Position numbers and translations under genes: made by a program. A stretch of 46,968 nucleotides of DNA from Parcubacteria group bacterium (GTDB taxonomy: Bacteria; Patescibacteriota; Minisyncoccia; Phycocordibacterales; Zambryskibacteraceae): assembly GCA_028286465.1 (NCBI GenBank), contig JAQBRN010000017.1, forward strand, positions 1-46,968, read 5' to 3'. Every line of letters begins with the position of its first letter. The first letter of the stretch is position 1. The notes under the pieces are model-generated. The model was given only the letters and a program-made list of their open reading frames with translations, searched no databases and had not been told where the DNA came from. Positions 8,233-17,352 of this stretch are shown here, piece after piece.

Positions 8233-10401
8233 CTATTTTAATGTCCCCGCTTTGATCTGCGCGATGTACTGATCCGCGTCGGTTTTGTACTGTGGCAATG
8301 CCGTTTCGAACTTCTGAAGTTCGGCGATCGCGCCTGCGGTGTTGCCTGCCTTGAGATACGCGGCGGCGATATTCACATAGCCCTGCGGGTCGGACGGGTT
8401 CGCGAGTACGCGTGCTTCGAGAATAGCGATGAGATCGCTCGTGCGGTTCGTGGCGAGATACGCGCCTGCGACGCGGTCGTCCGAGAGAAGCGCCGGAGCC
8501 TTCGTGAGAAGGTCATTCTTCAGGGTCGTCTCGAGTCCCCTGTCGCCGGCGTAGATCGCGCCGACCAAGTATGCCGCTTCCGCATCGGTGTCGGCCGTGT
8601 CGAGCTCGTATGCGGTCTTCAGTGTCTTTAGAGCCGCCTGATAATCGCCCTTGTTGATGGAGATGCCGGCGATCTCGAAGTACACGAGCTGCTTTCCCGG
8701 AGTCAGGGTTTGTGCCTTATCGAGATACGTCAGTGCCGCGTCGAATTGTCCGGTATTCTCGAGGAAGGTTCCGGCGAGGAGCTGGTACCTGGCATCGCCC
8801 GAAAGTTCCGCCGCCTGACCCTCGACGGCCTTGATCGCGAAGACGTAGAAGGCGTTCTTATCTGCCGTAGAAAGCGTGCTTGCGAGAATCGACGGAGCGT
8901 TCGACGCGATCTGCTCGACTATTTCCGGACGGCCGAGACGGGCTTCGCCATAGGCCTTCTCGAAAGCGGATACCGCACCGGCGGCATCGCTCGTCTGTAT
9001 GGACTGAAGGGCGGAAATAAGCGTGGCGTTCGCGTTGATCGGACGGATGTTGACGAAGTAGACCGTCACAAGCAGTAAGACGAGAACGACGGGAGTGCCG
9101 ATATTTCTGACCGTTTCTTCATTCATCGTCTTCTCTCCGAAGAACGGAGCGGCGGCGACATGAAGATCGACGAAGGCGAGAACGGATATAAACAGGATAT
9201 AGCTGATGAGGTGATCGAACACGAAGAGATTATGGAAGAAGTATGCCGCCACGAGGCCCGTGATGAGGGCTCGATCGGCGCTTGAAAGGCCGTTCTCTTT
9301 CTTCCACACATAATAGAGCAGTACGACGTAGAGCGAGAGGTATGCGAGAAGTCCGAGAAGTCCGCCGGCGATCGCCCAGTCAAGGAAAATATTGTGGGCA
9401 CGGTCGAACCACGGTTCGAGCTGGAACATTTCGGGAGAATAATGCTCGTTGAAGACGTAATTGAAGTTCTCCTGTCCCCAGCCAAGAAGCGGATGCTCCT
9501 TCACGCCCTGTACGGCCATCGGCCAGACGAAAGAGCGGCCCTCGGTCTTCAGTTCCGAAGAACTGATGGTAGCGAAGCGCTCGAGCACCTGGCTGTTCTT
9601 CACGAAACTCGTATTCTTGAATGCGAAGAACCCAAGGACGATGACAGCGAACACGGCCACGTATGCGATGGAGAGCTTCCGCTCGAGCTTGTTTTCCCGG
9701 TTCTTCAAACCGAGAAGCGCGGTAATGAGAAGGCCGCCCAAGAGACCGAGAATGGCGCCACGAGTAGCGGTGTAGTAGAGAACGATGGTAAGAACGAGAG
9801 CCAGGAGACCATAGACCCATCTCGTGACGTTCGACTTCTCCCGCACCATATAGAAGAGTGCGATGAAAATGTGGAAGAGCATGTACACGGCCAGGTATGC
9901 CGCGTTACCAAGCGTGCCGTCAACACGAGCGCCGCCCTGATGGATCTCGAGCACGCCCAAGAGCTGGAAGAAGCAGTAGATCGCCATGAGGAAAGCGGCC
10001 GCCAGAGACGTGTTCCAAAAGCGCTTCCAGTCGATCTCCCTGAAGGTGTTACGGATAACGAGATAGAACATCCCGAGATGAAGAAGCGAGACGAAACCTT
10101 CCATGCGTTCGGAATTCGACCAGAAGCTTTTCATGGGCGCGGCACCGAAGAGGTCGGCGAGCCCGATCACGATGATGAATATGAAGAGCGCGTATGTGGT
10201 CCATGTCTTCTTCGGACGATACACGGGATCGATGAGGGCCAAAAGAGCCCAGGCCGCGAAGATCACCTCGACGATAATGCGGAAAACGTAGCCCTTGGTC
10301 GTAATGAACGGGAAAAACAATGATGACGATACAAGAAACGGGATAAAAGGAATGATAAAGAGCCCGGCAAGCGCGATCCACTTCAGTGTATTTCTGGTCA
10401 T
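8233..10401 (-). CDS. O-antigen ligase/polymerase-like membrane protein with C-terminal TPR
   Basis: About 722 aa from the ATG at 10401 (MTRNTLKWIAL). I prefer this over the track start at 10446, which would run into the divergent flippase gene. The N-terminal two thirds has about 12 hydrophobic segments and a large extracytoplasmic loop with ENFNYVFNEHYSPEMF and FDRAHNIFLDWAIAGGLLGL, the pattern of the Wzy/WaaL (PF04932) family. The last ~250 residues are TPR-like helical repeats (for example YFEIAGISINKGDYQAALKTL). The family polymerises or ligates lipid-linked glycans on the outer face of the membrane, which suits this glycan locus. Confidence 0.85.
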   Translation of the reverse strand: MTRNTLKWIALAGLFIIPFIPFLVSSSLFFPFITTKGYVFRIIVEVIFAAWALLALIDPVYRPKKTWTTYALFIFIIVIGLADLFGAAPMKSFWSNSERMEGFVSLLHLGMFYLVIRNTFREIDWKRFWNTSLAAAFLMAIYCFFQLLGVLEIHQGGARVDGTLGNAAYLAVYMLFHIFIALFYMVREKSNVTRWVYGLLALVLTIVLYYTATRGAILGLLGGLLITALLGLKNRENKLERKLSIAYVAVFAVIVLGFFAFKNTSFVKNSQVLERFATISSSELKTEGRSFVWPMAVQGVKEHPLLGWGQENFNYVFNEHYSPEMFQLEPWFDRAHNIFLDWAIAGGLLGLLAYLSLYVVLLYYVWKKENGLSSADRALITGLVAAYFFHNLFVFDHLISYILFISVLAFVDLHVAAAPFFGEKTMNEETVRNIGTPVVLVLLLVTVYFVNIRPINANATLISALQSIQTSDAAGAVSAFEKAYGEARLGRPEIVEQIASNAPSILASTLSTADKNAFYVFAIKAVEGQAAELSGDARYQLLAGTFLENTGQFDAALTYLDKAQTLTPGKQLVYFEIAGISINKGDYQAALKTLKTAYELDTADTDAEAAYLVGAIYAGDRGLETTLKNDLLTKAPALLSDDRVAGAYLATNRTSDLIAILEARVLANPSDPQGYVNIAAAYLKAGNTAGAIAELQKFETALPQYKTDADQYIAQIKAGTLK

Positions 10402-10423
10402 ACGGATATGGTAGCATAAAGCC

Positions 10424-11704
10424 GTGAACACCCTCAAAACGCGCATCTATGGCCTCCTACGGAAGAGCGAGGCTATTTTTAAGACCGATATGGTCTACCT
10501 CGCCAAGGGCGGCTTCTGGCTCGGCTTCGGGCAGGTCATTTCCGCCCTGCTTTCCTTCGCCTCTTCGCTCTTCTTCGCCAATATCATCTCGAAGGATCTG
10601 TACGGCAATTACAAATACATCATCGCGACCACGAGCATCCTCGGCTCCATTTCCCTGAGCGGCATGGGTGCCGTGGTCATCCAGGGAGTGGCGCAGGGAG
10701 CGGAAGGCACCCTCAAAGATGCCGTCAGCACGAGCCTGCGCTGGGGATCCTTGACCGCTATCGCAGCCCTGTCCACGTCCCTCTACTATTTCTCGCATCA
10801 CAACACCGCGCTCGGCGTTTCCATGCTTATCGCCGGAGCATCGCTTCCTCTGACGAACGCCTTCAGCTTGTACGGCAGCTACCTTTCGGGCAAGAAGAAT
10901 TTCAAACGAAGCACTCTCTACAACACCGGCTCGCAGATCGTGACGACCGCGGCTCTCATCATTACCGCGGCCGCAACGAAAAGCATTCTCGCCATGGTAG
11001 CGGTATATTTTACCCTGGGTACCATTTCCATCCTCTGGGCGTACAGGCATGTTCTCTCCACGTATCATCTCAACGACACGAGAGACCACTCGCTCATCCC
11101 CTACAGCAAGCATCTCTCCGTCATGAATCTTTTCAGCGTCGTTGCAAACCAGCTCGACAAGATCCTGGTCTTCCATTATCTCGGCGCCATCAATCTCGCC
11201 GTCTACTCCTTTTCCCAAGCCATCCCTGAACAGGTGAAGGGCGTCTTCAAGAGCCTCTTCGGAATCGCCCTGCCGAAATATGCGACCCTTTCCGAGGAGA
11301 ACATGAGAGCGAGCATCAAGAGCAAAGCCCTACTTCTCACCGGTCTCACCGTCATTGTCGTCTTCGCCTATGTCCTCGCAGCGCCATTCATATTCAAACT
11401 TCTCTTTCCGAAATACCTCGAGGCGGTCCTCTACTCCCAGATCTACATGCTCGGACTTATTACCATCCCGGCTATTTCCCTCTTCGGAATATATTTCCAG
11501 CTGAAAAAGGCGACCGAAGTACTCTACAAGCTCACCGTCATCGGCAACGTTGCGACGATCATTCTGGGCTTCGTACTCATTTATAACTTCGGGCTGAAGG
11601 GAGCGGTTATAGAAAACGGAGCCTCATGGGCCATCATGCTTTTCAGCAACTGGTACTACTTTGCCAAGGACACACCGGCGCCCCAGACCCTCCGTCCTCA
11701 TTGA
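10424..11704 (+). CDS. Polysaccharide flippase (Wzx/MATE-like)
   Basis: 426-aa protein with 12 or more hydrophobic segments. The N-terminal MVYLAKGGFWLGFGQVISALLS region and the general pattern match PST/MurJ-like lipid-linked oligosaccharide flippases. It would move undecaprenyl-linked repeat units to the outer face for the divergent ligase/polymerase. The start is GTG at 10424; a second possible start is the Met at residue 23. Only 22 nt separate it from the divergent ligase start, so there is no room for long leaders. The 3' end overlaps the convergent methyltransferase gene by 7 nt. It is one of only three plus-strand protein genes here. Confidence 0.85.
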   Translation: MNTLKTRIYGLLRKSEAIFKTDMVYLAKGGFWLGFGQVISALLSFASSLFFANIISKDLYGNYKYIIATTSILGSISLSGMGAVVIQGVAQGAEGTLKDAVSTSLRWGSLTAIAALSTSLYYFSHHNTALGVSMLIAGASLPLTNAFSLYGSYLSGKKNFKRSTLYNTGSQIVTTAALIITAAATKSILAMVAVYFTLGTISILWAYRHVLSTYHLNDTRDHSLIPYSKHLSVMNLFSVVANQLDKILVFHYLGAINLAVYSFSQAIPEQVKGVFKSLFGIALPKYATLSEENMRASIKSKALLLTGLTVIVVFAYVLAAPFIFKLLFPKYLEAVLYSQIYMLGLITIPAISLFGIYFQLKKATEVLYKLTVIGNVATIILGFVLIYNFGLKGAVIENGASWAIMLFSNWYYFAKDTPAPQTLRPH

Positions 11705-12423
11705 TTCGACTTTTTCTTCAGGAGATAGATCCTCTCGTGGAATAATTCGGGCAAAATATATTTGAGCAGCGACTCGAGCGCCGGCTGGATGATCCTTGCA
11801 AGGAAAGGGAGTTTCCAGATCAGAGGGATAAACAAGCCGTATGTCTCCTTTCCGACGATATCGAAATGCCTGCCGAGGATTTCTTCGTACTCGCCGAATC
11901 TGCGGTAGGTCTTCGCATTGGCATTACCTTTAAGTTTCAAGAAAGCGCGCAGGGAATACTTCGAGGGCAGCGAAGAGATGCAGTAGCCGCCCTCTTTCAA
12001 CCCGGCGAGAACATAAGGAATTTCATCCTTGAGCATGGGCGGCAGGAGGAATCCTACTTCGAGGATCATGTCGTATCGCTTCTCCGGATCATTCTGACCG
12101 CGCAAGGCGAAGGAGACGCGGGGATCGCGGTTCCTTTTGTTCGCCTCTTCGATCATCCCGGGAGAAATATCGATGCCCAGAATACTTGCGAACATGTCAG
12201 GGAACATTTTCTCTATCTTGCGTATGACGATCCCGTCCGCGCAGCCGACCTCGAGAAGGTCGAGGCCCCGCTTACCCTCTCCGGCCTTTCGCACATAGCC
12301 GAGCACGTAAGCCAATCTCTTCCTGAAATAGAACTGGGTAAAATCCACCATTTCCGAGTCGTATCTCTTTTCGGAATAGACGGAACTCTCCTTGTCGTAA
12401 TATGTTATCGCTTCCTGATCCAT
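11698..12423 (-). CDS. Class I SAM-dependent methyltransferase
   Basis: 241 aa. Motif I is LLEVGCADGIVIRKIE (about residue 54), followed by the acidic motif GIDISPGMIEEANKR. The C-terminal half resembles small-molecule or sugar methyltransferases. It is the last gene of the leftward glycan operon that begins with the GDP-mannose dehydratase gene, and lies 6 nt after the next methyltransferase. The acceptor is unknown. Confidence 0.75.
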   Translation of the reverse strand: MDQEAITYYDKESSVYSEKRYDSEMVDFTQFYFRKRLAYVLGYVRKAGEGKRGLDLLEVGCADGIVIRKIEKMFPDMFASILGIDISPGMIEEANKRNRDPRVSFALRGQNDPEKRYDMILEVGFLLPPMLKDEIPYVLAGLKEGGYCISSLPSKYSLRAFLKLKGNANAKTYRRFGEYEEILGRHFDIVGKETYGLFIPLIWKLPFLARIIQPALESLLKYILPELFHERIYLLKKKSNQ

Positions 12424-12429
12424 AGTCGC

Positions 12430-13017
12430 TTATTTTACCGCATAGACATAAAATCCCCTCGTCGTATGGCGCTTCCCTTCGGTTTTGAAAAGACGATCGA
12501 GAAAGGCGGCCGGACGCTCGAGCTTCCGCTTGTCGAACGGCAAAAACACGACCATTGCCCGGAAGAACCCTCCCTGCTTCATGATTTCGACGCTTGAAAA
12601 ATCCCTGAAGAGGTAGACGAGCGTATCTTCGAAGAACCGCCAGTAGTCGCCGTACTCCTTATTGGCATGGTACGGATAGGTCGAGGGTACCTGGATCAGG
12701 GCGAGCCCTCCGGGCTTCAGAATTCTCCGCATCTCCTCAACCGCCCGGATCGGATCATGCACGTGTTCGAGGACGGCATTGCAGATGACCGCGTCCTCGC
12801 TTTCGGAATCCATCGGCATGTGATGGATATCCCCTTCGATATCCGCTCCCGCACCCGGCATGTCGAATGAGCGGAAATTCGCATCATTGAACAAGTGTCT
12901 GTACGGTACGAGCCCTTTCGAAAATCTCCCGGCTCCGCCGACGTCGACGATATTCTTCCTCTGTCCGATCAAGCGAAGCTTCTCTTCGAAAAAAATGTGG
13001 TCCTTTTGCTTATTCAT
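12430..13017 (-). CDS. Class I SAM-dependent methyltransferase (type 11-like)
   Basis: 195 aa. It has an altered motif I (NIVDVGGAGRFSKG), the segment DAVICNAVLEHVHDPIRAVEEMRRILKPGG (typical of Methyltransf_11) and then the YWRFFEDTLVYLF pattern shared with the next gene upstream. The similarity in the VLEHVxDPxxxExExRR...DYWRF region suggests these two neighbours are paralogs. The product probably methylates a sugar or lipid-linked glycan intermediate; the substrate is not identifiable. Confidence 0.75.
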   Translation of the reverse strand: MNKQKDHIFFEEKLRLIGQRKNIVDVGGAGRFSKGLVPYRHLFNDANFRSFDMPGAGADIEGDIHHMPMDSESEDAVICNAVLEHVHDPIRAVEEMRRILKPGGLALIQVPSTYPYHANKEYGDYWRFFEDTLVYLFRDFSSVEIMKQGGFFRAMVVFLPFDKRKLERPAAFLDRLFKTEGKRHTTRGFYVYAVK

Positions 13018-13021
13018 ATGA

Positions 13022-13663
13022 TCATGCCGGAAGCTTCCTGCAAGCGATATAATATCCCGTCGTCAGTATATTCCCCTCCTCCCTTGAACGCTGGATGTTG
13101 CCGTATTCCTTCATGATAAGCCAGTTAAGATGGTCGAACAACCATGTGAGACAGAGGAGGAAGACTTTCGAGAATGTATTCATGCGGAGCTCGGTCTGGA
13201 AGGATATCCGCTGCAGAAGAGCCGCCACGGCCGAAAATGTCTTCGTTTCCTCGCGAAGCTCGACGATCTCCCATTCCTTGAAAAGTTCGCGCAAGCCGTA
13301 CTTGGTGAAGCGCCAGTAATCATGAGGAGTGTCGTGGAGCGGAAAGGCGAATCGCGTCGAGAGCACGAGCATGCCGCCGGCCCTTGTCACCCGGCGAAGT
13401 TCCCGCTCGACCTGGAACGGATCCCGCACGTGCTCGAGAACCTCGGTGCAGAGCACTGCTTCGAATTCTCCATCCGTGAACGGCAGAGCATGCGCGTCCG
13501 CGACGATTTCGGGCTTGCGCGCCGGGTCGATGTCGACCGTCACCCTGTTGGGGAAAAAACGTCCGTATGAAGAACCGCCCGACCCGATATCAAGAGTGCG
13601 TGCATCCGTCGCATACGACCGAAGGAACTTCTCCAAGTGGCCACGGGTAATTTTTTTAGTCAT
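13022..13663 (-). CDS. Class I SAM-dependent methyltransferase (type 11-like)
   Basis: About 213 aa from the ATG at 13663 (MTKKITRGHLEKF). The track start at 13801 lies inside the upstream glycosyltransferase and its extension reads as unrelated residues. Motif I is TLDIGSGGSSYG, then VTVDIDPARKPEIVADAHALPF and CTEVLEHVRDPFQVERELRRV, then DTPHDYWRFTKYGL. It overlaps the upstream glycosyltransferase by 8 nt. It looks paralogous to the gene that follows. Confidence 0.77.
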   Translation of the reverse strand: MTKKITRGHLEKFLRSYATDARTLDIGSGGSSYGRFFPNRVTVDIDPARKPEIVADAHALPFTDGEFEAVLCTEVLEHVRDPFQVERELRRVTRAGGMLVLSTRFAFPLHDTPHDYWRFTKYGLRELFKEWEIVELREETKTFSAVAALLQRISFQTELRMNTFSKVFLLCLTWLFDHLNWLIMKEYGNIQRSREEGNILTTGYYIACRKLPA

Positions 13664-14774
13664 GAATGAACTGGATGATTTTCTTCGCCCGTTTCTGCCA
13701 GGAATACTCTTCAGCAAGCGCCAAGGCCCGCCCGGCCTTCTCTCGTGCGTTCTCCGTATCGGCGAGCACCGTATCGATCGTGCGAGCGAGACTCCGAGCA
13801 TCGTCCGGGATGAAGAAATACGCCTTGTCGTCGCTCAGGATCTCCCGAAGGCTCGGAAGATCGGAGGCGATTATCGGCCGTCCCCCGGCCATATAACCGA
13901 AGAGCTTCATGGGGGAGGTATAGAGTTTCGAAATGTCTTCCTTTGCGCTGTTCGGTATAACGAGAATGTCTGCGGCTTTCTGATATACCGGCGTTTCCCG
14001 GCGCGGACGGTTTCCTAGGATCGAAATATTCGTCATGCGAGCGAATCTTTTCTTGAACTCCGTTACATCCTCCGGCGTGCCTCCGATGAACACGAACAGA
14101 AGATCGTTCGTGTTCATAAACTCCGCCGATTCTGCAAGCGTTCCGGCGCCCTTCCAAGCCTCGAGCGAGCCCTTATAGAGAATGATCGCTTTGTCTTCAG
14201 GCAGACCGAGTGCTTTTCGTGCAGCTTCTTTCGAAAGATCGATATCGAAGCGCTTCAAGTCCGCGCCGTCCGCTGCCACGATGATCTGGTCTGCTTTGGC
14301 CCCAAGAGACACGTAGAGATCGCGTAACCCTTCGGTGATGACGACGATCTTCACCCCGTGACGAATGATAGATCTAATAAAAAAGCCGCCATGCCCCATA
14401 TGCCCTTCCCAGACGACGCGCCGCCCGAACAAATTGAGCCACCAGGCGGTGAACGCATCGCGGGTATAGAAGAGCGCCTGGCGATTCTTGAGCATGTAGA
14501 AGAACATTGCCTTGTTGAAGGTCATCATGAGGATGAAAAAGCCGAAGCGGCCGAAACGTGTTGCATCAATGCACCACAAACGCTTCACCGAGAAGTTCTT
14601 CTTGACGTCGTGATATACAAAAGCATCCTCTTTCACGGACGTATGGCGCCTCGGCACCACAAGCTGAACATCGAGTCCCGCGTCAGCAAAGGCACCGCAC
14701 ATCTCCATGATCTGAATACCGTGGGCCCTCTCCGTCGGCAAGCGGATATTCGCCACATAGAAGAATTTATCCAT
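13656..14774 (-). CDS. Glycosyltransferase, GT4-like (GT-B fold)
   Basis: 372 aa. The N-terminal domain starts MDKFFYVANIRLPTERAHGIQ (an acceptor-loop motif found in GT4 enzymes), and the C-terminal Rossmann domain has YKGSLEAWKGAGTL, ILGNRPRRETPVYQKAADILVIPN and SPMKLFGYMAGGRPIIASDLPSLREIL (nucleotide-sugar binding E/D-x7-E region in degenerate form). It probably adds one sugar to the lipid-linked repeat at the cytoplasmic face. It overlaps the genes on both sides by 8 nt. Confidence 0.82.
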   Translation of the reverse strand: MDKFFYVANIRLPTERAHGIQIMEMCGAFADAGLDVQLVVPRRHTSVKEDAFVYHDVKKNFSVKRLWCIDATRFGRFGFFILMMTFNKAMFFYMLKNRQALFYTRDAFTAWWLNLFGRRVVWEGHMGHGGFFIRSIIRHGVKIVVITEGLRDLYVSLGAKADQIIVAADGADLKRFDIDLSKEAARKALGLPEDKAIILYKGSLEAWKGAGTLAESAEFMNTNDLLFVFIGGTPEDVTEFKKRFARMTNISILGNRPRRETPVYQKAADILVIPNSAKEDISKLYTSPMKLFGYMAGGRPIIASDLPSLREILSDDKAYFFIPDDARSLARTIDTVLADTENAREKAGRALALAEEYSWQKRAKKIIQFIHD

Positions 14775-15453
14775 TTTGATGAGTAATGTTGAGCATTTCG
14801 TGGTAATGGATGTCGCCGATCCACTCTCCGACCTTTTTCGGAGGATAGGTAAAGTTCGGAATATTTCGAGCGATGACGTACATATGAGGCGCGAAAGGCC
14901 GTACTAAAGCATCGAGTAATCGGCTTTTAAAAATGAATGGCCTCACTTCGATCGGTTTCCAGCCGGCAAACCCGACCGTGAGGCCAACCGTCCGAGCAGT
15001 GAAGAAATTGACATGGTTCGATGCAAGCGGCCCTCTCCATGCTGTGACGCGCATGAGAAACGGCAAGGAGGTCACGACCGGCACGCCGATGATGATAAGC
15101 GCATCGTCGTGAGCCAGGAGCTTCAATTTCATGAGAAAGGCATGCGGCGAGAGCAGATGCTCGAAGATGTTATTTGCCCAGAAAGCTTCGAAGTGTGCTC
15201 CGAGATTCGGATCGAGACGCTCGGCGTTGCCAAGGACAATCCTAAGCCCGCGAGACTTTCCGAATTCGACTTCCTCCTCTGCGGTCGTGATCCCGACGCT
15301 TCCCTTGCCGAAATGGGTGAGATATTGGCCGTAGCCGCAGCCTATGTCCAGGACGGCCTTCGACCCGAGCCCGAATCTGTCGCAGATATTTTTGAAGGTC
15401 CGCGAGAGGTTCACCCCCTCGAACCGCTCCGCTGTATTGGTTATTTTTTTCAT
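14767..15453 (-). CDS. Class I SAM-dependent methyltransferase
   Basis: 228 aa. Motif I VLDIGCGYGQYLTHFG (about residue 35), then VGITTAEEEVEFGKSRGL and FWANNIFEHLLSPHAFLMKLKLL. The start codon shares one base with the upstream stop (TAATG), so translation is probably coupled. The substrate is unknown; location in the glycan operon suggests a sugar or glycan chain. Confidence 0.75.
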   Translation of the reverse strand: MKKITNTAERFEGVNLSRTFKNICDRFGLGSKAVLDIGCGYGQYLTHFGKGSVGITTAEEEVEFGKSRGLRIVLGNAERLDPNLGAHFEAFWANNIFEHLLSPHAFLMKLKLLAHDDALIIIGVPVVTSLPFLMRVTAWRGPLASNHVNFFTARTVGLTVGFAGWKPIEVRPFIFKSRLLDALVRPFAPHMYVIARNIPNFTYPPKKVGEWIGDIHYHEMLNITHQNG

Positions 15454-16418
15454 TATTTGAAAATGTAATGATTCTGAGACAAATACGGAATATCCTCTAC
15501 CGCCGCGCCGGACATCCGAGCTATCTCGCGCACGCCTTCGGCATTCGGCAGATTGACGTTCTTATCCTGGAAAGCCACGAGAACATGCTCCGCGGAATAC
15601 ATCCTTCTTTCCAAAACGAACTTCTGGGCAAAGGGCGAGCTTTCGCTTAAGGCCCAGGTCGACATGAACAGATCCGCCTTCACCGCATCGCATTGCTCTA
15701 TGAAGTTCAGCGGCAGTATGTTTATCTTCCCGCTCACGATGCTTTTCTCGGCGCTGTCTATGAAATTGACCCGTCCAACGCCGAGAACGGCCGAGAGATA
15801 GAGCGCCTGAATAGAGCTGAAGAGCGGAGTGTCTATTATAATATACGTATACGCCTTCGAAGCTTTCAGCCTGTCTACGAGAACGGCCAGTCTCCCATAT
15901 CCCCCGCCCCACTCAACAATGGTGTCCATCGAGGCGATCGACTTGCCTGTCGTTTCTTCGAAGCGCGCCACATGCGAGAGCAGGTGAATGCTGTTATGGG
16001 AAGTGAGATACGAATGCTGCATGATCATGGGCGCTCCTACCGGGTCTTCTCTCAGCACTGCTTTCAATACATGTTCGGGAAAGGTTCTTCTCAGGATCCG
16101 TATCTGGCTCTGCATCAATTTGCCGCTCTTTTGGGTGAACATGGTGAAGCCGATCAGGCTGTGCCTCAAGAAATTGAAAGGAATGCCGTTCTTCATTTCC
16201 TTCAGGAAAGTCTCGTTCATTCCTTTCCATAAAGGATCAATAAACCGGCCGAGATCCGCCCGGCAGAGCCTCTCCGCAGAAAGCATGAAATCTTTTTGCA
16301 TCGCATCGAAGCGCTCTTTCTCTTCGCTTCGGGAATTCATAAGCAGCCACTCGTACGGCCTGTCCGACAGGCGCGAGAAACGGTTCTTGACGCCTGCAAT
16401 GATTCTTTGGGAATTCAT
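15453..16418 (-). CDS. Putative sugar O-methyltransferase
   Basis: About 321 aa from the ATG at 16418 (MNSQRIIAGVKN); the track start at 16517 would extend 98 nt into the upstream reductase gene. The middle of the protein has a glycine-rich SAM site DTIVEWGGGYGRLAVLVDRL (about residue 166) followed by YTYIIIDTPLFSSIQALYLS. The layout, an all-helical N-terminus and a late SAM motif, resembles the putative sugar O-methyltransferase family found in surface-glycan clusters. Only 1 nt separates it from the GDP-fucose synthase-like gene, which suits action on the same sugar. Confidence 0.65.
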   Translation of the reverse strand: MNSQRIIAGVKNRFSRLSDRPYEWLLMNSRSEEKERFDAMQKDFMLSAERLCRADLGRFIDPLWKGMNETFLKEMKNGIPFNFLRHSLIGFTMFTQKSGKLMQSQIRILRRTFPEHVLKAVLREDPVGAPMIMQHSYLTSHNSIHLLSHVARFEETTGKSIASMDTIVEWGGGYGRLAVLVDRLKASKAYTYIIIDTPLFSSIQALYLSAVLGVGRVNFIDSAEKSIVSGKINILPLNFIEQCDAVKADLFMSTWALSESSPFAQKFVLERRMYSAEHVLVAFQDKNVNLPNAEGVREIARMSGAAVEDIPYLSQNHYIFK

Positions 16419-16419
16419 A

Positions 16420-17352
16420 TCAGCCGAGCGTGCTTGTAAAGTGCTCATGGGTCGACGAGAGACCCTGCTCGAGCTTGGTGTCGGCCTTCCAACCGAGTGT
16501 CTCGAGTTTCGAAACATCGAGAAGCTTCTTCGGCATGCCGTCGGGCTTCGTCGTATCGAAGACCAGAGCGCCTTCGAAGCCCGTGATGCCCTTTATAAGG
16601 ACGGCGAGCTCTTTTATGGAAACATCTTCCCCTGTTCCCACATTCAAAAAGTCTTTGCCGTCGTAATTATTCATAAGCCAGACAACCGCGTCGGCCAGAT
16701 CATCGACATAGAGGAACTCTCTTCTGGACTCCCCGCTTCCCCAGATGACCACCTCGGGAGTGTTTGCCATTTTTGCTTCATGCATTCTTCTCATCAGCGC
16801 CGGGATGACATGCGATGAATCGAGGTCGAAATTGTCTCCGGGGCCGTAGATGTTCGTCGGCATACATGAAATGAAGTTCCTGCCGTACTCGGCATTGATC
16901 TTCTCGCAGAGCTTCATGCCGGCGATCTTCGCTATGGCGTATGCCTCGTTCGTCGGCTCGGGCTTGCCGTCGAGGAAATATTCTTCCTTCATGGGCTGCG
17001 GGGACGCCTTCGGGTAGATGCACGAGCTTCCGAGGAACAGGAACTTCTCCGTATCATGCTTCAGGGCGGACCAGATGACATTGTTCTGGATCTGGAGATT
17101 TTCATACAAGAATTCCGCGGGATAGGTCATGTTGGCCTTGATCCCTCCCACTCGGGCCGCTGCCAGGATCACGTATGCGGGCTTTTCTTCCGCGAAGAAT
17201 CCATCCACCGCGCGCTGATCCAAGAGATCGAGTTCTTCCCTCGTACGCACGAGAAGGTTCTCGAAACCTTCCTGCTTAAGCTTCCGGACGATGGCGCTGC
17301 CGACGAGGCCATTGTGTCCGGCGATATAGATCTTTGAATCCTTGTTCATCAT
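16420..17352 (-). CDS. GDP-L-fucose synthase / GDP-L-colitose synthase-like epimerase-reductase
   Basis: 310-aa extended SDR. NAD(P) motif GHNGLVGSAIVRKL at the N-terminus, the GSSCIYPK motif (catalytic Ser with the family Cys, about residue 108), YAIAKIAGMKLCE (catalytic Tyr-Lys) and NIYGPGDNFD, all typical of Fcl/WcaG. Fcl performs 3,5-epimerisation and 4-reduction of GDP-4-keto-6-deoxymannose. ColC is a close homolog that acts on the 3-deoxy analogue. Because the gene directly upstream is ColD-like, ColC activity is the better prediction here; sequence alone cannot separate them. Overlaps the ColD-like gene by 4 nt. Confidence 0.85.
   Translation of the reverse strand: MMNKDSKIYIAGHNGLVGSAIVRKLKQEGFENLLVRTREELDLLDQRAVDGFFAEEKPAYVILAAARVGGIKANMTYPAEFLYENLQIQNNVIWSALKHDTEKFLFLGSSCIYPKASPQPMKEEYFLDGKPEPTNEAYAIAKIAGMKLCEKINAEYGRNFISCMPTNIYGPGDNFDLDSSHVIPALMRRMHEAKMANTPEVVIWGSGESRREFLYVDDLADAVVWLMNNYDGKDFLNVGTGEDVSIKELAVLIKGITGFEGALVFDTTKPDGMPKKLLDVSKLETLGWKADTKLEQGLSSTHEHFTSTLG

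Noticed and set aside
9394-10323. 309-aa plus-strand ORF rich in Glu, Asp and His
   Set aside because: Antisense to the membrane part of the O-antigen ligase gene; the charged composition is what the reverse strand of hydrophobic codons gives.
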